NCBI GenBank assembly: GCA_002794735.1
Contig: NBAZ01000007.1
Coordinates: forward strand, 1,054,001-1,118,000
Direction: 5' to 3'
Length of the DNA stretch: 64,000 nt
From: Pyrrhoderma lamaoense
Lineage: Eukaryota > Basidiomycota > Agaricomycetes > Hymenochaetales > Hymenochaetaceae
Under the pieces are notes generated by a model, which ran no database searches, had not been told where the DNA came from, and was given only the letters and a program-made list of their open reading frames with translations. Positions 24,101-36,527 of the stretch are shown here, one piece after another; position 1 is the stretch's first letter, and each line of letters opens with the position of its first letter. Position numbers and translations under genes: made by a program.

Positions 24101-24797
24101 TTGAGCGAAAAAGTATACCGGATCTAGTGCAAAGCTTTGCTTCGGACGTTTGTAAGTGATTAAGACAATAAGAATTGTTATATAATAATACTTGGGACAG
24201 GTATACTCAATGCGAGCTCATGCCTATCCACTATAAACAACCAATTCTTCTGATTGAGTTTGAAGAACATAAGTCATTCTCGCTCGAGGTACGCTATTTA
24301 CTTGCGCGTCTTTCATCTTTAGTAACAGCCATTAGAGTGTCAATGAAATAAATCCCTACGCCAAAAGTAGCAGCAAGTATCCTGCGAAGAAGAAATCAGC
24401 TGAGCCGTCTCCTGATTCGATTGTGGCAACAACAATTCAGGCTAAACTTGTTTTACTTACTCTGAGTTTTCCTCGTTTGCGCATCCTATGGTCTTCATCA
24501 CCATACGCTACGGCAAATATGTTCAATGATTTGAAGACACATCATCCGGAGCCTGATCCTTCACGGGCTGTTGCGATTGGGGCCGAAGAAGATCCAGAGG
24601 CAGGTGCCGGGATAAACCATGCTGCTGAGGAGCTGCTGAGATCCCTTCCCGGAATTACTGCGAAGAATGTTAAATACGTTATGAGTAAGGTTGGAAGTGT
24701 TCGAGAGTTCTGTGGCTTAAGTCTATCTGAGGTCCAAGCTATCCTGGGCAATGAACCCGGAAAAGCTTGTTGGGATTTCATGCATTTTGGAGAGTGA
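21146..24797 (+). CDS. XPF (RAD1): XPF/Rad1/Rad16 DNA-repair endonuclease subunit
   Basis: Structure-specific endonuclease of nucleotide excision repair, acting with ERCC1/Rad10. The N-terminus IPPLLPFQKHIVENV leads a degenerate SF2 helicase domain (GGLISVTSRILVVDMLQADIP; FVKAFSDAPEHITTG). The linker has an acidic run (about 23360-23400) and ETNKSAFIEAIEKKE. The ERCC4 nuclease carries VIVDMREFRSTLP and GDYILAPDICVERKS (24070-24115), the GDX(n)ERKX3D catalytic motif, then CELMPIHYKQPILLIEFEEHKSF. The tandem HhH domain (AEELLRSLPGITAKNVKYVM) ends at 24797. The frame is lost by one base at the five-G run 23948-23952 and at GG 24144-24145 (one more G would give SGRLYTQC), and is uncertain at 23283-23345. 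In so conserved a gene these are more likely assembly errors than decay. Confidence 0.94.
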
Positions 24798-25061
24798 TAA
24801 GAATATGCACTTCTGATCTACGTCTATAATCAATGTGGCCTAATTCTCTATAACAGTGTATGAGAATTCTGTGTCGTGTTTTTGTATACCATTTATGACT
24901 TGAACCTAGTTAAAGTAGTTTTTAATATTAAATATAGTTTAGTTCAGAATCTAACTGCGAATTATGATTAGTCAGCCAGCACATTGTAGATTTGGAACTG
25001 TAGCACAACCATCTTTGGTCTCGCGGCTCACTCTTCAGTCTCCTCATATTCCGCTCCGGAA

Positions 25062-27185
25062 ATGGCTACTGTTACTACTACTGCCGTCGTCAACGGGAAC
25101 TCAGCGATCAAGGCTAACGGAAAGATAAAATCGAAGAACCAACTCCGTCGAGCAAAAGCGAAGGCAAAGAAAGCTGCAAACGCTTCAAACAATGATGAGG
25201 TATGCTCCCAGTCTTGTTCTCGTAACCACATATTTAAAACCTACATATATAATACAGAACACGAAAGTAGGAAATGGAGATGTAGGAAAGAAGGTTGATT
25301 ATGAGGCTGAATCAAGAGTTGAGTACGTACCAGAGTCACTGGAGGTCACAGACCCTGCTCTTGAAGCATTCTCCGATGTCTTTGCTCGTTTCCAGCTCCC
25401 TGCGGACGAGAAATCTGTGGGTACTTCTTTTATTCTACATGCTCGTTATCTGACCATATACTGCTAGCTTAAATCAGCAGAACCCACAAAAGGCGAAATC
25501 ATATACTCTGATGACGAAATGCCGTCCGAAGATGGCTCGGACACGGAAGAGAAAAAGCCATTATCAAAGAAGAAGCAACGTAAAATGAATAGGTTAACAG
25601 TTGCAGAGCTAAAACAACTTGTCAAAAAGCCTGAGGTCGTCGAATGGACGGACGTGACCGCTGCTGACCCTCGTCTGCTGTTGCATTTGAAAAGCTATAG
25701 GAACAGTGTCCCCATTCCTCAACACTGGAGTGCAAAGCGTGACTACTTACAAGGAAAGAGAGGTATTGAAAAACCACCTTTCCAACTTCCTGCTTATATT
25801 GCAGATACGGGAATTGCCACAATGCGAGATGCAATAAAGGAAAAAGAAGCTAACATGTCTCTGAAGGCGAAAACTAGGGAACGAGTTCAACCAAAGATGG
25901 GAAAAATTGACATTGATTACCAGAAGTTGCATGATGCCTTTTTCAAGTTTCAGACCAAACCTCCAGTTACTAGCTTTGGTGAAATGTATGTGCTATAATT
26001 ATCGTGTGTACTTGATCAAAATTAAAATTATCGTTCTAGGTACTATGAAGGGAAAGAATTTGAAACATCTCTGAAGGAGAAACGCCCAGGTGATCTGTCC
26101 CCAGAGCTTGTTGAAGCTTTGTCGATACCACCTCTTGCTCCACCACCTTGGTTAATCAGCATGCAGCGGTTCGGCCCTCCACCAAGTTATCCAACTTTGC
26201 GTATCCCTGGTTTAAACGCACCTATTCCCGAAGGGTAAGTATCTACTTGATTCAGTACATATTTCATATGATAGACCATTTCAGAGCTCAATGGGGTTTC
26301 CATCCTGGTGGCTGGGGAAAACCTCCTTTGGATGAATATAATCGACCATTATATGGTGACGTGTTTGGTGTTCTTCCAAAAGCTAGTGATTCTCAGGTAA
26401 GTTTATCCGCGTACTATCCACTTCTATAAATTCACGTTTCTTGACGTTATTCAGCTGGGTGAACCAGTTGATAAGAATACATGGGGGGAACTGGAACCAG
26501 AAGAAGGTCCGTCCTTTTGTATTCGATTTCATTTGTCTAGGTTCTGATGTTCATTCTCATACAGAGGAGGAAAGCGAAAGCGAGTCGGAAGAAGAAGAAG
26601 AGGAAGAGGAAGCAGAGGAAGCTCCAACAGACGGCATGCAAACTCCGTCTGGTATGGAAACACCCTCGGGAATGACAAGTGTTGTCTCGACCGTCGCGGG
26701 AGGTTTGGAAACTCCCGATTTCTTGGAGCTTCGGAAGAATGCAGGGAGACCTTCAGATTCCTCGGATGCTGGCCCAAGATCTTTATATCAAGTTGTACCA
26801 GAGAGGCAAACATCCGTTCGTGGACTCATGGGAGCGACAGGGCATACGATATTGGCGCCGTCGCTGGATCATCGGTGCCTGTACTTGGCGATGAGAGAGG
26901 GACGAAGGTGAGTTTATTTTATCGTATATGGTTTTTATATTATTAATCTTGCTTCGAAAAGCGTAAGGCAAACGGTGTCGATGTGTCGATTGACGCGTCT
27001 GAATTAGAAGGAATGTCTGAAGATGAACTTCGTCGACGATATGACGCACACTCAAGGGGAACTGCTGGTGTTCCTGGTGCATCTACTAGAGAAGACTTTT
27101 CGACATGGTCGCAAAGGAAATGGCTAAGAAAAAACAAAAGATGGATAGAGATGCAGCAAAGAAGGGGAAGGAATTCAAGTTTTGA
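25062..27185 (+). CDS. SF3B2 (CUS1): Splicing factor 3B subunit 2 (SF3b145/Cus1)
   Basis: Subunit of the U2 snRNP SF3b complex that helps hold the branch-site interaction. Exon 1 starts MATVTTTAVVNG at 25062. The protein then shows a Lys/Ala-rich start, KKQRKMNRLTVAELKQLV and VVEWTDVTAADPRLLLHLKSYRN. The DUF382 core follows (VPIPQHWSAKRDYLQGKRGIEK, FQLPAYIADTGIATMRDA), then the PSP region (PPPSYPTLRIPGLNAPIPEG, WGFHPGGWGKPPLDEYNRPLYGD, GEPVDKNTWGELE). Next are a Glu-rich tract, DGMQTPSGMETPSG, and a C-terminus ending KKGKEFKF at 27185. The frame breaks by one base at GGG 26840-26842 (before YDIGAVAG) and at 27102 (inside DFSDMVAKEM); both fit a missing G. Confidence 0.94.
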
Positions 27186-27574
27186 TATCATCTTTGCTGT
27201 CGTTTTATATTATTTCGGTCTTGATCCTTGACGTGTTTTCCATCAGTGTACTCCATATTCTATTCTGCAACATTTTTCTATTTTGTCGCTACTTTCCTAC
27301 TGTCATTTTTCTCGAGGCAATCAATATTTTTTCTTTATCGCCAATTCAATAGTGAATATATATCAAATATCAAATGAATGTGTTACAGATGTAGTGTCAT
27401 TGGATTCGCTTGCACGTGGAGAATAAGCGCAGGGATGAATTGATGCAGACGGCTATGCGCGCATAGTTGAGCGCTCTCCATAACTAAGCGTCGCCCTTCG
27501 CTGTCTCTCTCAATCCTCATCTCTTTCTTTTTCAATTTTCTTGTGGAGGACACTTTTCATTTATTTGCGAGTAG
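27186..27574. other. Intergenic: arrestin-gene promoter
   Basis: No gene seen. A lone CACGTG occurs near 27413, without the ATC extension of the FunK1 element in the matching orientation. Confidence 0.4.
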
Positions 27575-30500
27575 ATGTCGCAAGCCAGAATGTGTGTTAA
27601 CTCTTCTTGCTTCTTATTATATTAGTTATCTCACAGAAATGGCCCTAGAACCTTACGGCCTCCGCCGAACGTCGAATTTGTTCAAGGTACCTCCTTGCTT
27701 GACACCTCACCGATTGTGAATAGTTTCCAAATTTGTAACTTCACCAGGTTATCCAGGTATACCAGCAGGACATGACCGACCTCATGCAGAAGTCAAGGGG
27801 GTGAGTGCGCGAAGCTACGGGGAAAAGACGATAGTGATGTCTGATATCGGTCTACCAGAGCATTGAACTTCGGATACCTGCTTCTGGTATCAAGGCAAAA
27901 TGGGTCAGAGTAGAACTAAGGAAAGTTGAGACTCTCCCGGGGGAGGCCAGGTCAACACTTTCTATGATTTTGTTGGTCAAAGTCCACTGAAAGTGTGGGA
28001 GGCGGCAGACGGAGACTATGGCATATTGGTCACTGTGAGTTTATTCTGTAAACTTTCTGTTCTTTTTTTCGCTTTCTGATGGAATATTACTCGAAAATCT
28101 TTATATAGAATGACTTCCCATTCGCAATACGGATCCCCGAGTCAATACCTCCAACTATCGCTCTCGATAAAGGCGGTGTGTATTTCACAGTATCTGGCAC
28201 TTTGTCTCGACTTGCGTTTACTGACGTGGGATATGATTTCAGCCGGAATCAAGTATGAGCTTAATGCTACAGTGTGTATAAAGGGAAAGAAGTGTGTCAT
28301 TCCTTATCTGGGTTCTCAGGCTCGATACTGAATGTTCTTTTAGGAGTTTTTTCTTTCGAAGAGCAGACTCACTCCAAACTACGACTCAACCCATCATTAT
28401 TGATAAGCATGAACTACACTCTACCTGGCCCGTCTACGCTCAGCCAGAGAGTCGACATGTTGTCGAGGACCTTTTGAGCTTAACGGTCGAACGTGCCAAT
28501 ACCTGTTTTGGTCCAGGAGATAGGGTTAGAGTTTTAGCCATATTCAAGAACGACGGAATACCTGCCGCTTCCCTTCGTTCTTTTGAGTTCTTGCTTAAAG
28601 AGACGATCATATTTAGAGCTGGACCCCATGCGTTAGGTAAAAAGGGCGCTCCTCAGGTCCAAGTCACGCCAATTGGCGAACAAAAACTGGGTATAAATAT
28701 GACAATATATCAAGGGCAGCAGCACAGGGCAGAGTTAGGCTGTTTTATACCACAGACACATACAACAACGACGGTCGGTGCCGCAAGACATATGGACATT
28801 TCATATAGCATCAACGTAAAAGCTGTCTTGGCTACCGGGAAACCTTTGTTAATGGAATTACCAGTCACAGTTTCTAATTGGCCAAGGTTAGTATACTAGT
28901 TTAATCTTTTTTCTGTGGGATACTGGCTAATATCTTGGATAGGAACATGTCCATTGAAGCTGTTAGGTATGGACACAGCAAAAATATGTGATTTCCTATT
29001 TGAGTACTTATTGTATCCTAGGCGTATTGGACACGCTCCAAATTTATCACCCGCCAACACATTAGGACAACCAATTATTCCGAATACTGTAGGGCCAAAC
29101 CGTTCAAACGCACCGCAGGCCATTCAGCAACCTGGTTATAACACGGCACCCAGTCGCACGGCTCCATTCAATATGCATAACACCCAGAATTCAATAACTC
29201 AGGTTGATGCTGATATCACAGGACTAAGACGAAGTTATGATGAATTCGGCACGAATGCGGCTGGTCAGCCTGTACACAGTTCTTCAACTAATGGTATGGA
29301 TTCTTTCAGAAGGCCTTCATTAACCCAGAACACCACATCCCGCAGGCTAACTTTAATGAACGCAGAAGAACCCGACTCCCCTCCGTCTGCTGGACCTCCT
29401 CCCCAGCAATCTCCACCTAAAAAATTTCTTTCCGCCTTTGAAGAGAAGAAACTGTTGCAGGAGGCTTATAGTAGGGATGCAGGGGAATCGGGCTCCAGTG
29501 CAGCAGTGCCTGCTTCGGTGGCTCAACCAGCTAGTCGGGCAACTTTACCTCATTCACAGCGGGAGCATGGCCTACTGCTGAAGAAGAAAAGCAGAGACTC
29601 TTCAACGCAGCTCGACAACGGGCTGAACAACTTCAGGCTTCAATGGGCAACATGGTAACCCCTATGGTATGTCCAGCGTTAGTTATATCACCTATGTAAT
29701 GTCTTGACATCTTTGTAGGATCAGGCAGATTCATTACGATCTATATCTCCACCAATGTCGATGCCAGTCCCAGTTCCCGCTCCCGCTCCATCTCCTCCAA
29801 GGAATATGGTACCCCCAAGGAACACACCATGGCCCACTGCTGAAGAAGAGAAATTACGTTTATTCAACGAAGCACAGTCTGCCGTGAGACGGGTTCAGGG
29901 CAAGCTGGGTTCGGCGGCATGTCTTCTTTCAATGGCGACGGTGGGTCTCCGCCTGCCACTAGGACACAATTTGTTGATGGACCAGATTCAAGCTATGCTT
30001 CAAGCAACTACACCCATGATACGAATCAATATCCAGCGAGACAGGGGGATAGTATAGAGCCTCAATCTACTGGAGCTCAGTTATACCAAGATGCCATCGC
30101 TAATATGCCCAGGAACCCCATGGCCCAAATTCCCGTTGTTGGTGCATCGTCATCTTCAGCTCCAAGACCAGGTGGAAGTTCAAGTGCCCCGGTAGAGCTT
30201 ATCCTACAGCGGAAGAAGAAAAGGCTGCGATGCGTTACTACGAAGCTAAGCGGGCTGTTGACAGACACCAAAATGCAGACGAACCGAATGCATCCTCATC
30301 TGCCCCAACTGATGCACCCATTGCTTACGATGAACTTTTCCCCGCTGGCACTTCTCCTACCCATGGTGGTCAGGGTAATAGTTACATTTCTCCCCCACCA
30401 TTATCGTCACCGCCTCCTCCACCTGTTTCTCAAACTCCTATAGACAGTGCTCTCTCAGAGAAAGAACGTTTACGGCTTAAGTATGAAGCTGAGGATGCTG

Positions 30501-31120
30501 CCGCTAATGCGGCGGCGGCGGCTAATCCTCCTTCTCCTCCCCCTCGTGCGTCTGCTTCTGGGAGTAGACCTAACCCACCCGGATATGGCACGTCTCCGAC
30601 CGGCAGATCTCCACCACCGCCACCAGCAGAGTACCAAGGTCAACGAATGCTTACAGCTGCTGAAGAAAAAGCGAGACTTCGTGCGCAGATGGAGGCAGAG
30701 GAAGCTGCTGCTTCAGGTACCGTTCCAGTTGGTCCCTCTGCAAACGGAGCTGTCCCTTCACCACCTCCATCAGCTTCTTACGTACCACAACGTTCAACCT
30801 CTATGTCATATTCTATCCGTTCTTATCGTGAACCCCCTGAAGCGTCTCTTCCTCCCCCACCCCCACCCCCACTTGCGCCGAGGCCGCCAGCCGAGTATAT
30901 CCAACAGACACGGGAAGAAGACGTTCGTTCCCAAGCAGAACACTCACTTATGCCTCCGAATTCGCAATTAGCAGGCGAAGACTCCCGAGTCGATTTCGGG
31001 TTGTCGTTCAGGCCGTTCTCCCCATTTGATCTCGGGGTGAACTTTAACAGCGGCTCAGCGCGTAACACTCCTGCTGCTCGGCCTCCTCTTCCTCCAAAGG
31101 TTCCTGTTTCTATGAATTGA
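27575..31120 (+). CDS. Arrestin-domain protein with proline-rich, repeat-bearing C-tail
   Basis: An alpha-arrestin-like protein; relatives act as adaptors between cargo and ubiquitin ligases or endocytic machinery. Exon 1 is MSQARI (27575), then NGPRTLRPPPNVEFVQG. The arrestin N domain has IELRIPASGIKAKWVRVELRK, VNTFYDFVGQSPLKVW and FPFAIRIPESIPPT. The arrestin C domain (28350-28900) has HELHSTWPVYAQPE, RVRVLAIFKNDG and LAMEL-type end strands. The C-terminal half is low-complexity, rich in Pro and Ser, with at least five copies of an AEEEKxRLFxEA motif (29450-30700), and ends PLPPKVPVSMN. The frame is broken by one base at G5 27939-27943, GGG 29561-29563, GGG 29898-29900 and at 30187-30192. 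Adding one G or C at each restores the family motifs, so an assembly error is likely. Confidence 0.88.
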
Positions 31121-32007
31121 AACGTTCGTTAACTGCTTTCCTTGGCTACTTTCTTGTTCGTGCTACTAGTATATCTATTTATTTCTATGGTTCTCTTTTT
31201 TCCTTATTCTTTATCCTTCTATATCATCTGTTCTGAATTATATATCGGTCATGGTCACATTCCTTATATGAATCTCTTTATATCCATTTCAATTATCTCA
31301 TCTCCTCCTTTGTTTTCGCTTTCAGATAAAGTTATTGTCTCTGGATCTTCGTCTATCACTTCCTTCTTCTTACCTTCTGTTTAAACTCTTGCTTCGTGCT
31401 GACCACGCAGACACTCATTCGTTATCCAAACACATCCACTCTTCATTATTCCTCATCACTTGGAATTCTGCCCCTTTGCCCTCCATTAAAGTATAGGTGA
31501 CCAGCTAAGAACTAAAACAACATTTGCCTAACTAATTATATCTTTATCTTGCTTAAGAATGAAGTTTAGGGTATACGTCTCAATCAATATATATGAATGC
31601 ATAATTGTTGGGCTTTAAAGTGTGTATTTGATTGTACAAAAGATCCAGATAATGTGACAAAGAAAGACGAAGGGGAGAAGGATTCACGTGTACCTGTAAG
31701 TGTGCTTTAAGGGAAGAGACAAGTAGGATTCGTTCAGAATCATGGCTTGAGAAAAGAAAGCATGGCGACACCAGCTTGAGATGAAGAGCAATCTCAATGA
31801 GCGTGTTATACTAGATGATGTCATCACTACTATCTCCACTCTATACTGTTGCAAACTCTTTCCAAGATAATTGAAGATTGTCCTCGAGAATCGTGGCTCA
31901 GAAAGGAAGGTTAGAAATATTATTATCAAATTGCGAAGCTACTAGAAGTGATCTCATCATCGGTTCTACTGTATTTTCCGTGATTGAATTACGAATCCAC
32001 GTATCAC

Positions 32008-32260
32008 TACCGAGGGATATACTCATCCATGATCGATGATAACGCATTCAGGAGGGATGGATTCATGTCGCTTCGGAGTATTAGCATCGTCAGGACACGA
32101 ATAACAACATAGCTTGACTCAAGAATCGGAATCACGCGTGGCTGTAGCTTTGACATTCTAATGACATGCATTTCAGTACATTGACACATTCGATGTAGTG
32201 AGTGATCTGTTATATGTGTTGAAAGGATTATGAAAACCTGTTTGGACATTCTGGAGCTGC
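32008..32260 (+). pseudogene. Relic of a FunK1-4-type kinase
   Basis: The stretch follows FunK1-4 from TATACTCATCCATGGTCAAT (here TATACTCATCCATGATCGAT) through GGCCGTAGCTTCGACATTTT (here GGCTGTAGCTTTGACATTCT), the following intron, and GACCTGATTCGGACATTCC (here AACCTGTTTGGACATTC). It has many substitutions and deletions and no open frame. Confidence 0.6.
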
Positions 32261-32451
32261 CCTACTTTCCTGATATACCTATTGTGAAGCACATACATAT
32301 GAGTTTTTCGGATTATCTATAACATCAGGTCGTCGTCTCAGATTACATAGAGATTTATGAACTAAGTAGTGATTACAAGTGCGATAGACTCATAGAGTCT
32401 CAAAGTGAATGTCACTGATATTCCTTTGTATTACGTGCTTTGTTTCTTATT

Positions 32452-32475
32452 ACACGTGATCCGTCACGCAGTGAC
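32452..32475 (+). promoter_or_regulatory. CACGTGATC element plus GTCAC-GCA-GTGAC dyad, FunK1-5 promoter
   Basis: CACGTG at 32453-32458 and a perfect dyad GTCACGCAGTGAC at 32463-32475, followed by CACGCG and CGCGCG. The ATG is at 32571. Confidence 0.55.
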
Positions 32476-32570
32476 GACACGCGAATATGTATCGCGCGTC
32501 CACCTTTGATGTTCCTAATTCAATTAATTACTACTACTAGTACTAGCACCAGTAACTTGCACCCTTCGCC

Positions 32571-35380
32571 ATGGTGCTCAACTCCCACTCAGGGAGTGAA
32601 AAATCGCACACATCCCTCCATGCAGCAGTTCCAAATAGTGCAACGACCTCTCCATATATTAGCACGGCCCTCGAGACGGCGAGTGCTTGGTCAAGTAAGC
32701 TGCATGTGCTATTTCAAAGAATTACGCAGAATATGAGTGGAAAACGGCCTGAACCCCCTTCCCCCAGTCCGTATCAAACACTATCACGTCTCCAAGAGAA
32801 AGTATGCAAAAAACTACTTCCAGTCCAGCAAGAAGTGCGCCCTCAGTACTTGGGGACTCCCCGTGAAAGCTCGTCCGGCAGTGATTGAAGAATATCGGTT
32901 GGACTATGTCAACGAGCAGCGGAAAGCTATCATAGGACAACTAGGAGCAACTGTTCCATGGGGAACATTGGATTATTGCACATCGATTGTCCCCCCTCTG
33001 CGTCCCGAATTCGATATTGATAGAATAACAAACTTTCTAATAACGAAAAACCACCTTAAAAAGAGAAGAGACTCCTATATATGGACGGAGCTCGAGACGA
33101 AGCTGAATGCAACCGATAATGTAGTATATAATAAACCTCTTGAGAACATATATAATGCAATCATTGATGCTGCTCTTAGAACAAGTGGAATCAAGGCAAC
33201 CCAAACATTGGGGCTAGTCACCAATGAGAACCATGCACCTTGGTCAGCGAGGAAAAGTGAGATCAAGCCAGATGGATTCCTAGTACTACGAGACTCTGAT
33301 GTGGCAAAAACCAACAGCACTCTCTGGTATAATAGAGCGGCCTGCTTCGCTTTCAAAACGAATAAGCATAGAAACGACAAATATGAAGTATGTTAACTTC
33401 TTCGCTCTTATGTTCTAAAAGTAGTAAACTGATAATATACGACCCGTAGAATATTAGTCAAGCCATACATAGCATGCAACACGTATTAGCAATTGATCCT
33501 TGTCGCCGATTTACATACGGCTTTACTGTTGAGAGGACTCGTATAAAGTTATGGATTGCCACTCGTGCAATGGTCATAAGCTGTGAAAGCTTTGATTTCC
33601 AGACGGTATATTGGCATTAGTCTGCAGACCATTATGTTTTCTGATAAATATGTTTGTAGCAATATAAGGAACTAATACGACTTTTTCTCTCCCTATCATT
33701 TGCCAGTAAGGAAGAGCTTGGGTGGGATATGACGGTTAAGCCAGAGCCGGAAGGGAATAGTCGGAACTATGATTTCGAAATTGCAGGGGAGCACTACCTT
33801 ACGAGTGAAAAAGATATGATTATCGGGGACAAGGCGACTGATATTGTTGGCTCAGGCACTAGAATCTGGCACGCGTGGAAGGGCTCAAAAGAGAGCCGCG
33901 ATGAGGTAGTTATCAAGGACTACTGGCCGAGCGAAGATCGGGAGACGGAGGATGCCTTGCACAGGATGATCCTTGATGATATCAAGGATGTGGAGAAGAG
34001 GCAATTCTTCATAGAGCATACCCTTAATCCAATAGCAGCGGAGAGTGTGAGGGCATGTGGTAAGGAAGATCATACAGAAAAAACAATCTTGCGTGGCAAT
34101 TCCCCGGACTTATCGACCTTGTACAAATTCCCTGTTCCCGCAAGCAAGGGGCATACAAGGTAAAAACTGGCAACTTGCCTGGAATGGAAGCGTCACTGAA
34201 GACCGAAGGACGACGTCTAGTGCGCGAACTGGGAGAAAATGAACGTACGAGATATTATCACCGGAAGCATCACAGGATCGTGTACAAAGAAGTGGCAACC
34301 CCATTTTACAAAATCAGAAATACCAAGGAGATGTATATTGTCATAGTTGATGTGCTTAAAAGTGAGTCTGAAACCTTTTGTAGTGTGTAGATGATGGTTG
34401 TTTGACTGTCTGTATCCTAGCATTATTGATCTTGCACGAAGCTGGGTGGGTGCATCGAGACATAAGTGCTGGTAATTTATACCTATACGAGGATCCTGTG
34501 AGCAAAGTGAAGCGGGGCTTGATTGGAGACTTTGAGTACGCCAAGAAGGTGGGATCCGGTGGGCAGCATGATGTCCGTACTGTACGTATCTATCTTTTTC
34601 TTTTTCTTGAAAGGGTGAATTAAGACTCACGGTAACTTTAGGGGACACCCAATTTCATGGCGGTCGAGATTGCGCGTCAGGGTCGTCTATATGGTGGCCC
34701 AAGCGAAAGTAAGGCATTTGAAGATCTCCTCCCCTTAGCAGGTGTAGAAGACGCTCTCAAAAACTCATCAAAGGATACAAAGGATGGAATTATTTATAAT
34801 TATATTCATGACTTGGAGTCCCTTTGGTGGGTCATCGTTTGGATTTCTTTTCTATACGAAAAGTCTCCTCCTTCAAGAGACAAAGAATCACAAGACAGAG
34901 CCGAACAAAGAAAGCACTATTATAAACTGTTCCCAGGGGACATGTCTGTGAATGAACGCATGAATTTTCTCACAAGCGCAAATACATTTCTTAAAGTTGT
35001 GAATCATATCCCTTCTGACTTTAAAAATCAAGCACTCCTTATATCATCTTTCCGGAAAGCTATGCTACACTTTTACAAAGATGCGGAGGCCATTACGCCA
35101 GAATCGGAGCCAATTCATATTCCCAACATGAATCGTATTCATGATGTCGTTTTATTTCAGATCCCAAAATTGCAGTTTGAGGAGATGGAAGTTATCCCTG
35201 TTCTGGATAAAGAGGATAAAGAGGAAAGCAATAGCGATGAATGTAAAGTCAGGGGTAGCAAGAGACTAGCAGAGGATGACCCACTACCAGGTAGTAGCAT
35301 GAAGAAGAGCAGGTACGAATCAGAAGTTTTTTAAGGCTATCTAGGCATCTAACCCCTCAAACTCCTCCAGATTCGGCTAA
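32571..35380 (+). CDS. FunK1-5: FunK1 family protein kinase
   Basis: Same exon plan as FunK1-2, and a close relative. It starts MVLNSHSGSEKSHTS. The helper region has FDIDRITNFL and SYIWTELETK; the kinase has DEVVIKDYWP, RKHHRIVYKEVATPF, HEAGWVHRDISAGN, GDFEYAKKV, GTPNFMAVEIA, ESLWWVIVW and the tail GSKRLAEDDPLPGSSMKKSR. All catalytic residues expected of an active FunK1 are present. A terminal intron gives an FG-stop at 35380. The frame breaks in the N-terminal exon (about 32755-32820 and CCCC 32859-32862) and at GGGG 34148-34151, where one more G gives SKGAYK as in FunK1-2. Exon 2, the next intron and the start of exon 3 (33459-33736) are base-identical to FunK1-6. Confidence 0.85.
33459..33736 (+). 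repeat. 278-bp tract identical to FunK1-6 (37320-37597)
   Basis: Every base from CAAGCCATAC to GATATGACGGT matches at a constant offset of 3861, including the intron. The sequence before it is clearly diverged and substitutions resume after it. Confidence 0.85.
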
Positions 35381-36527
35381 CTCTTATATGCCTTTCTCAC
35401 TGAACGAATTTATTATCGATCATCATACCGGTGGACCATACTTTACACTCAACGTCTCTTAAACAGATCTTTCACTTGTACTTACATCTCTCATATGCAT
35501 TTGTATACCCTGTCAGTATGTCTCTGTAAACTTGTATCTATATTCCTTATCTACATGAATATCCCTTTAGTTTTGTATCTTCCTTGGAATAAACGGGTCT
35601 ATAGACAGACTCTATTCATATACTCTGAAGAATTCTCATACATGGATCTTCAGCCTCTACGTCTGTCTCGTATCTCTGTGCATGGCATGAAGGTACGTGA
35701 ATATTGCCAAAATCTACCCCCCCCTCTAAAAAGCTTCTTACCTCGTATCAAACCCCGACTCATAAACACAAAAACGAAGACATCTTCCGGGAGCTGAGTT
35801 ACTATGACCATAATCTCAATTAATAGGAATGTTACTTGAGTAACTCCTGAGAGTATGAGCCTTTTGTATCTCAGAGAAATGCAATTAACGAATTAGGGGT
35901 CAAGTGTGCCAGAAAATCCAAAGATCGCTTAGCATACACTCAGCTCGAAGCACGCATCAGCAGAAGGTAAAGAGCGACCTTTTCTTGTTAGAAAATGATC
36001 AAAATTATTCCTAGTAGTTACAGAAAGTTTGATTGAAACGCTTTACAGAGTATCTGATTCAGATTCTCAAGCTCGTGGTCGCAGTTTTCTTTTGTATCCT
36101 CCAAGCTTCAATTGAAACGTAAAGCATAACAATAAAACTCGCTTAACTCAAGGCTGCAACCTCAACGCTCTTCTCATTCCAGACTCGCCTTTTTCATCAA
36201 GCACTTTGCTAAAAGCTCTAAAGGATAGTTACTCCGCCCAGTATAATGTTTTTTGAGTAGCGTATTATAAATTAAATATAAAAACGTAGAGGTTGATATT
36301 CTAATACTGCCCACTTTCCTGATATACCTATCGGGGGCACATATATAATACTTTTTCGCACTATTTAACGTACATTCTTTAACCACGTACGTTAAATATA
36401 TGAAGTTCAAAAAGTTTAACCACGTGATCTGTCACACTGTGACGCCACGCGGTTCAGTATCGCGCGGGACGCTTCTAATTCAATTTACCGCCACTATTGA
36501 TAGTATTAGTAACTTGCATCCTTCGCC
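35381..36527. other. FunK1-5 3' flank and FunK1-6 promoter
   Basis: The first 300 bp resemble the 3' flanks of FunK1-4 and FunK1-6, including a GGAATAAACG block that may act in polyadenylation. The rest holds no gene; the FunK1-6 promoter elements are near the end. Confidence 0.45.
36420..36443 (+). promoter_or_regulatory. CACGTGATC element plus GTCAC-ACT-GTGAC dyad, FunK1-6 promoter
   Basis: CACGTG at 36421-36426 and a perfect dyad GTCACACTGTGAC at 36431-36443, then CACGCG. The ATG is at 36528. Confidence 0.55.

Larger units (their letters stand above)
31121..32570. other. Intergenic with a FunK1 relic and FunK1-5 promoter
   Basis: The first 880 bp are AT-rich, with no gene seen. A relic of an FunK1-4-type kinase follows (32008-32260), then unremarkable sequence to the FunK1-5 promoter. 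Confidence 0.5.

Noticed and set aside
23948..24145. Reading XPF as a pseudogene or as programmed frameshifting
   Set aside because: Flanking nuclease and HhH domains are well conserved, and the same kind of one-base loss appears in unrelated conserved genes nearby.
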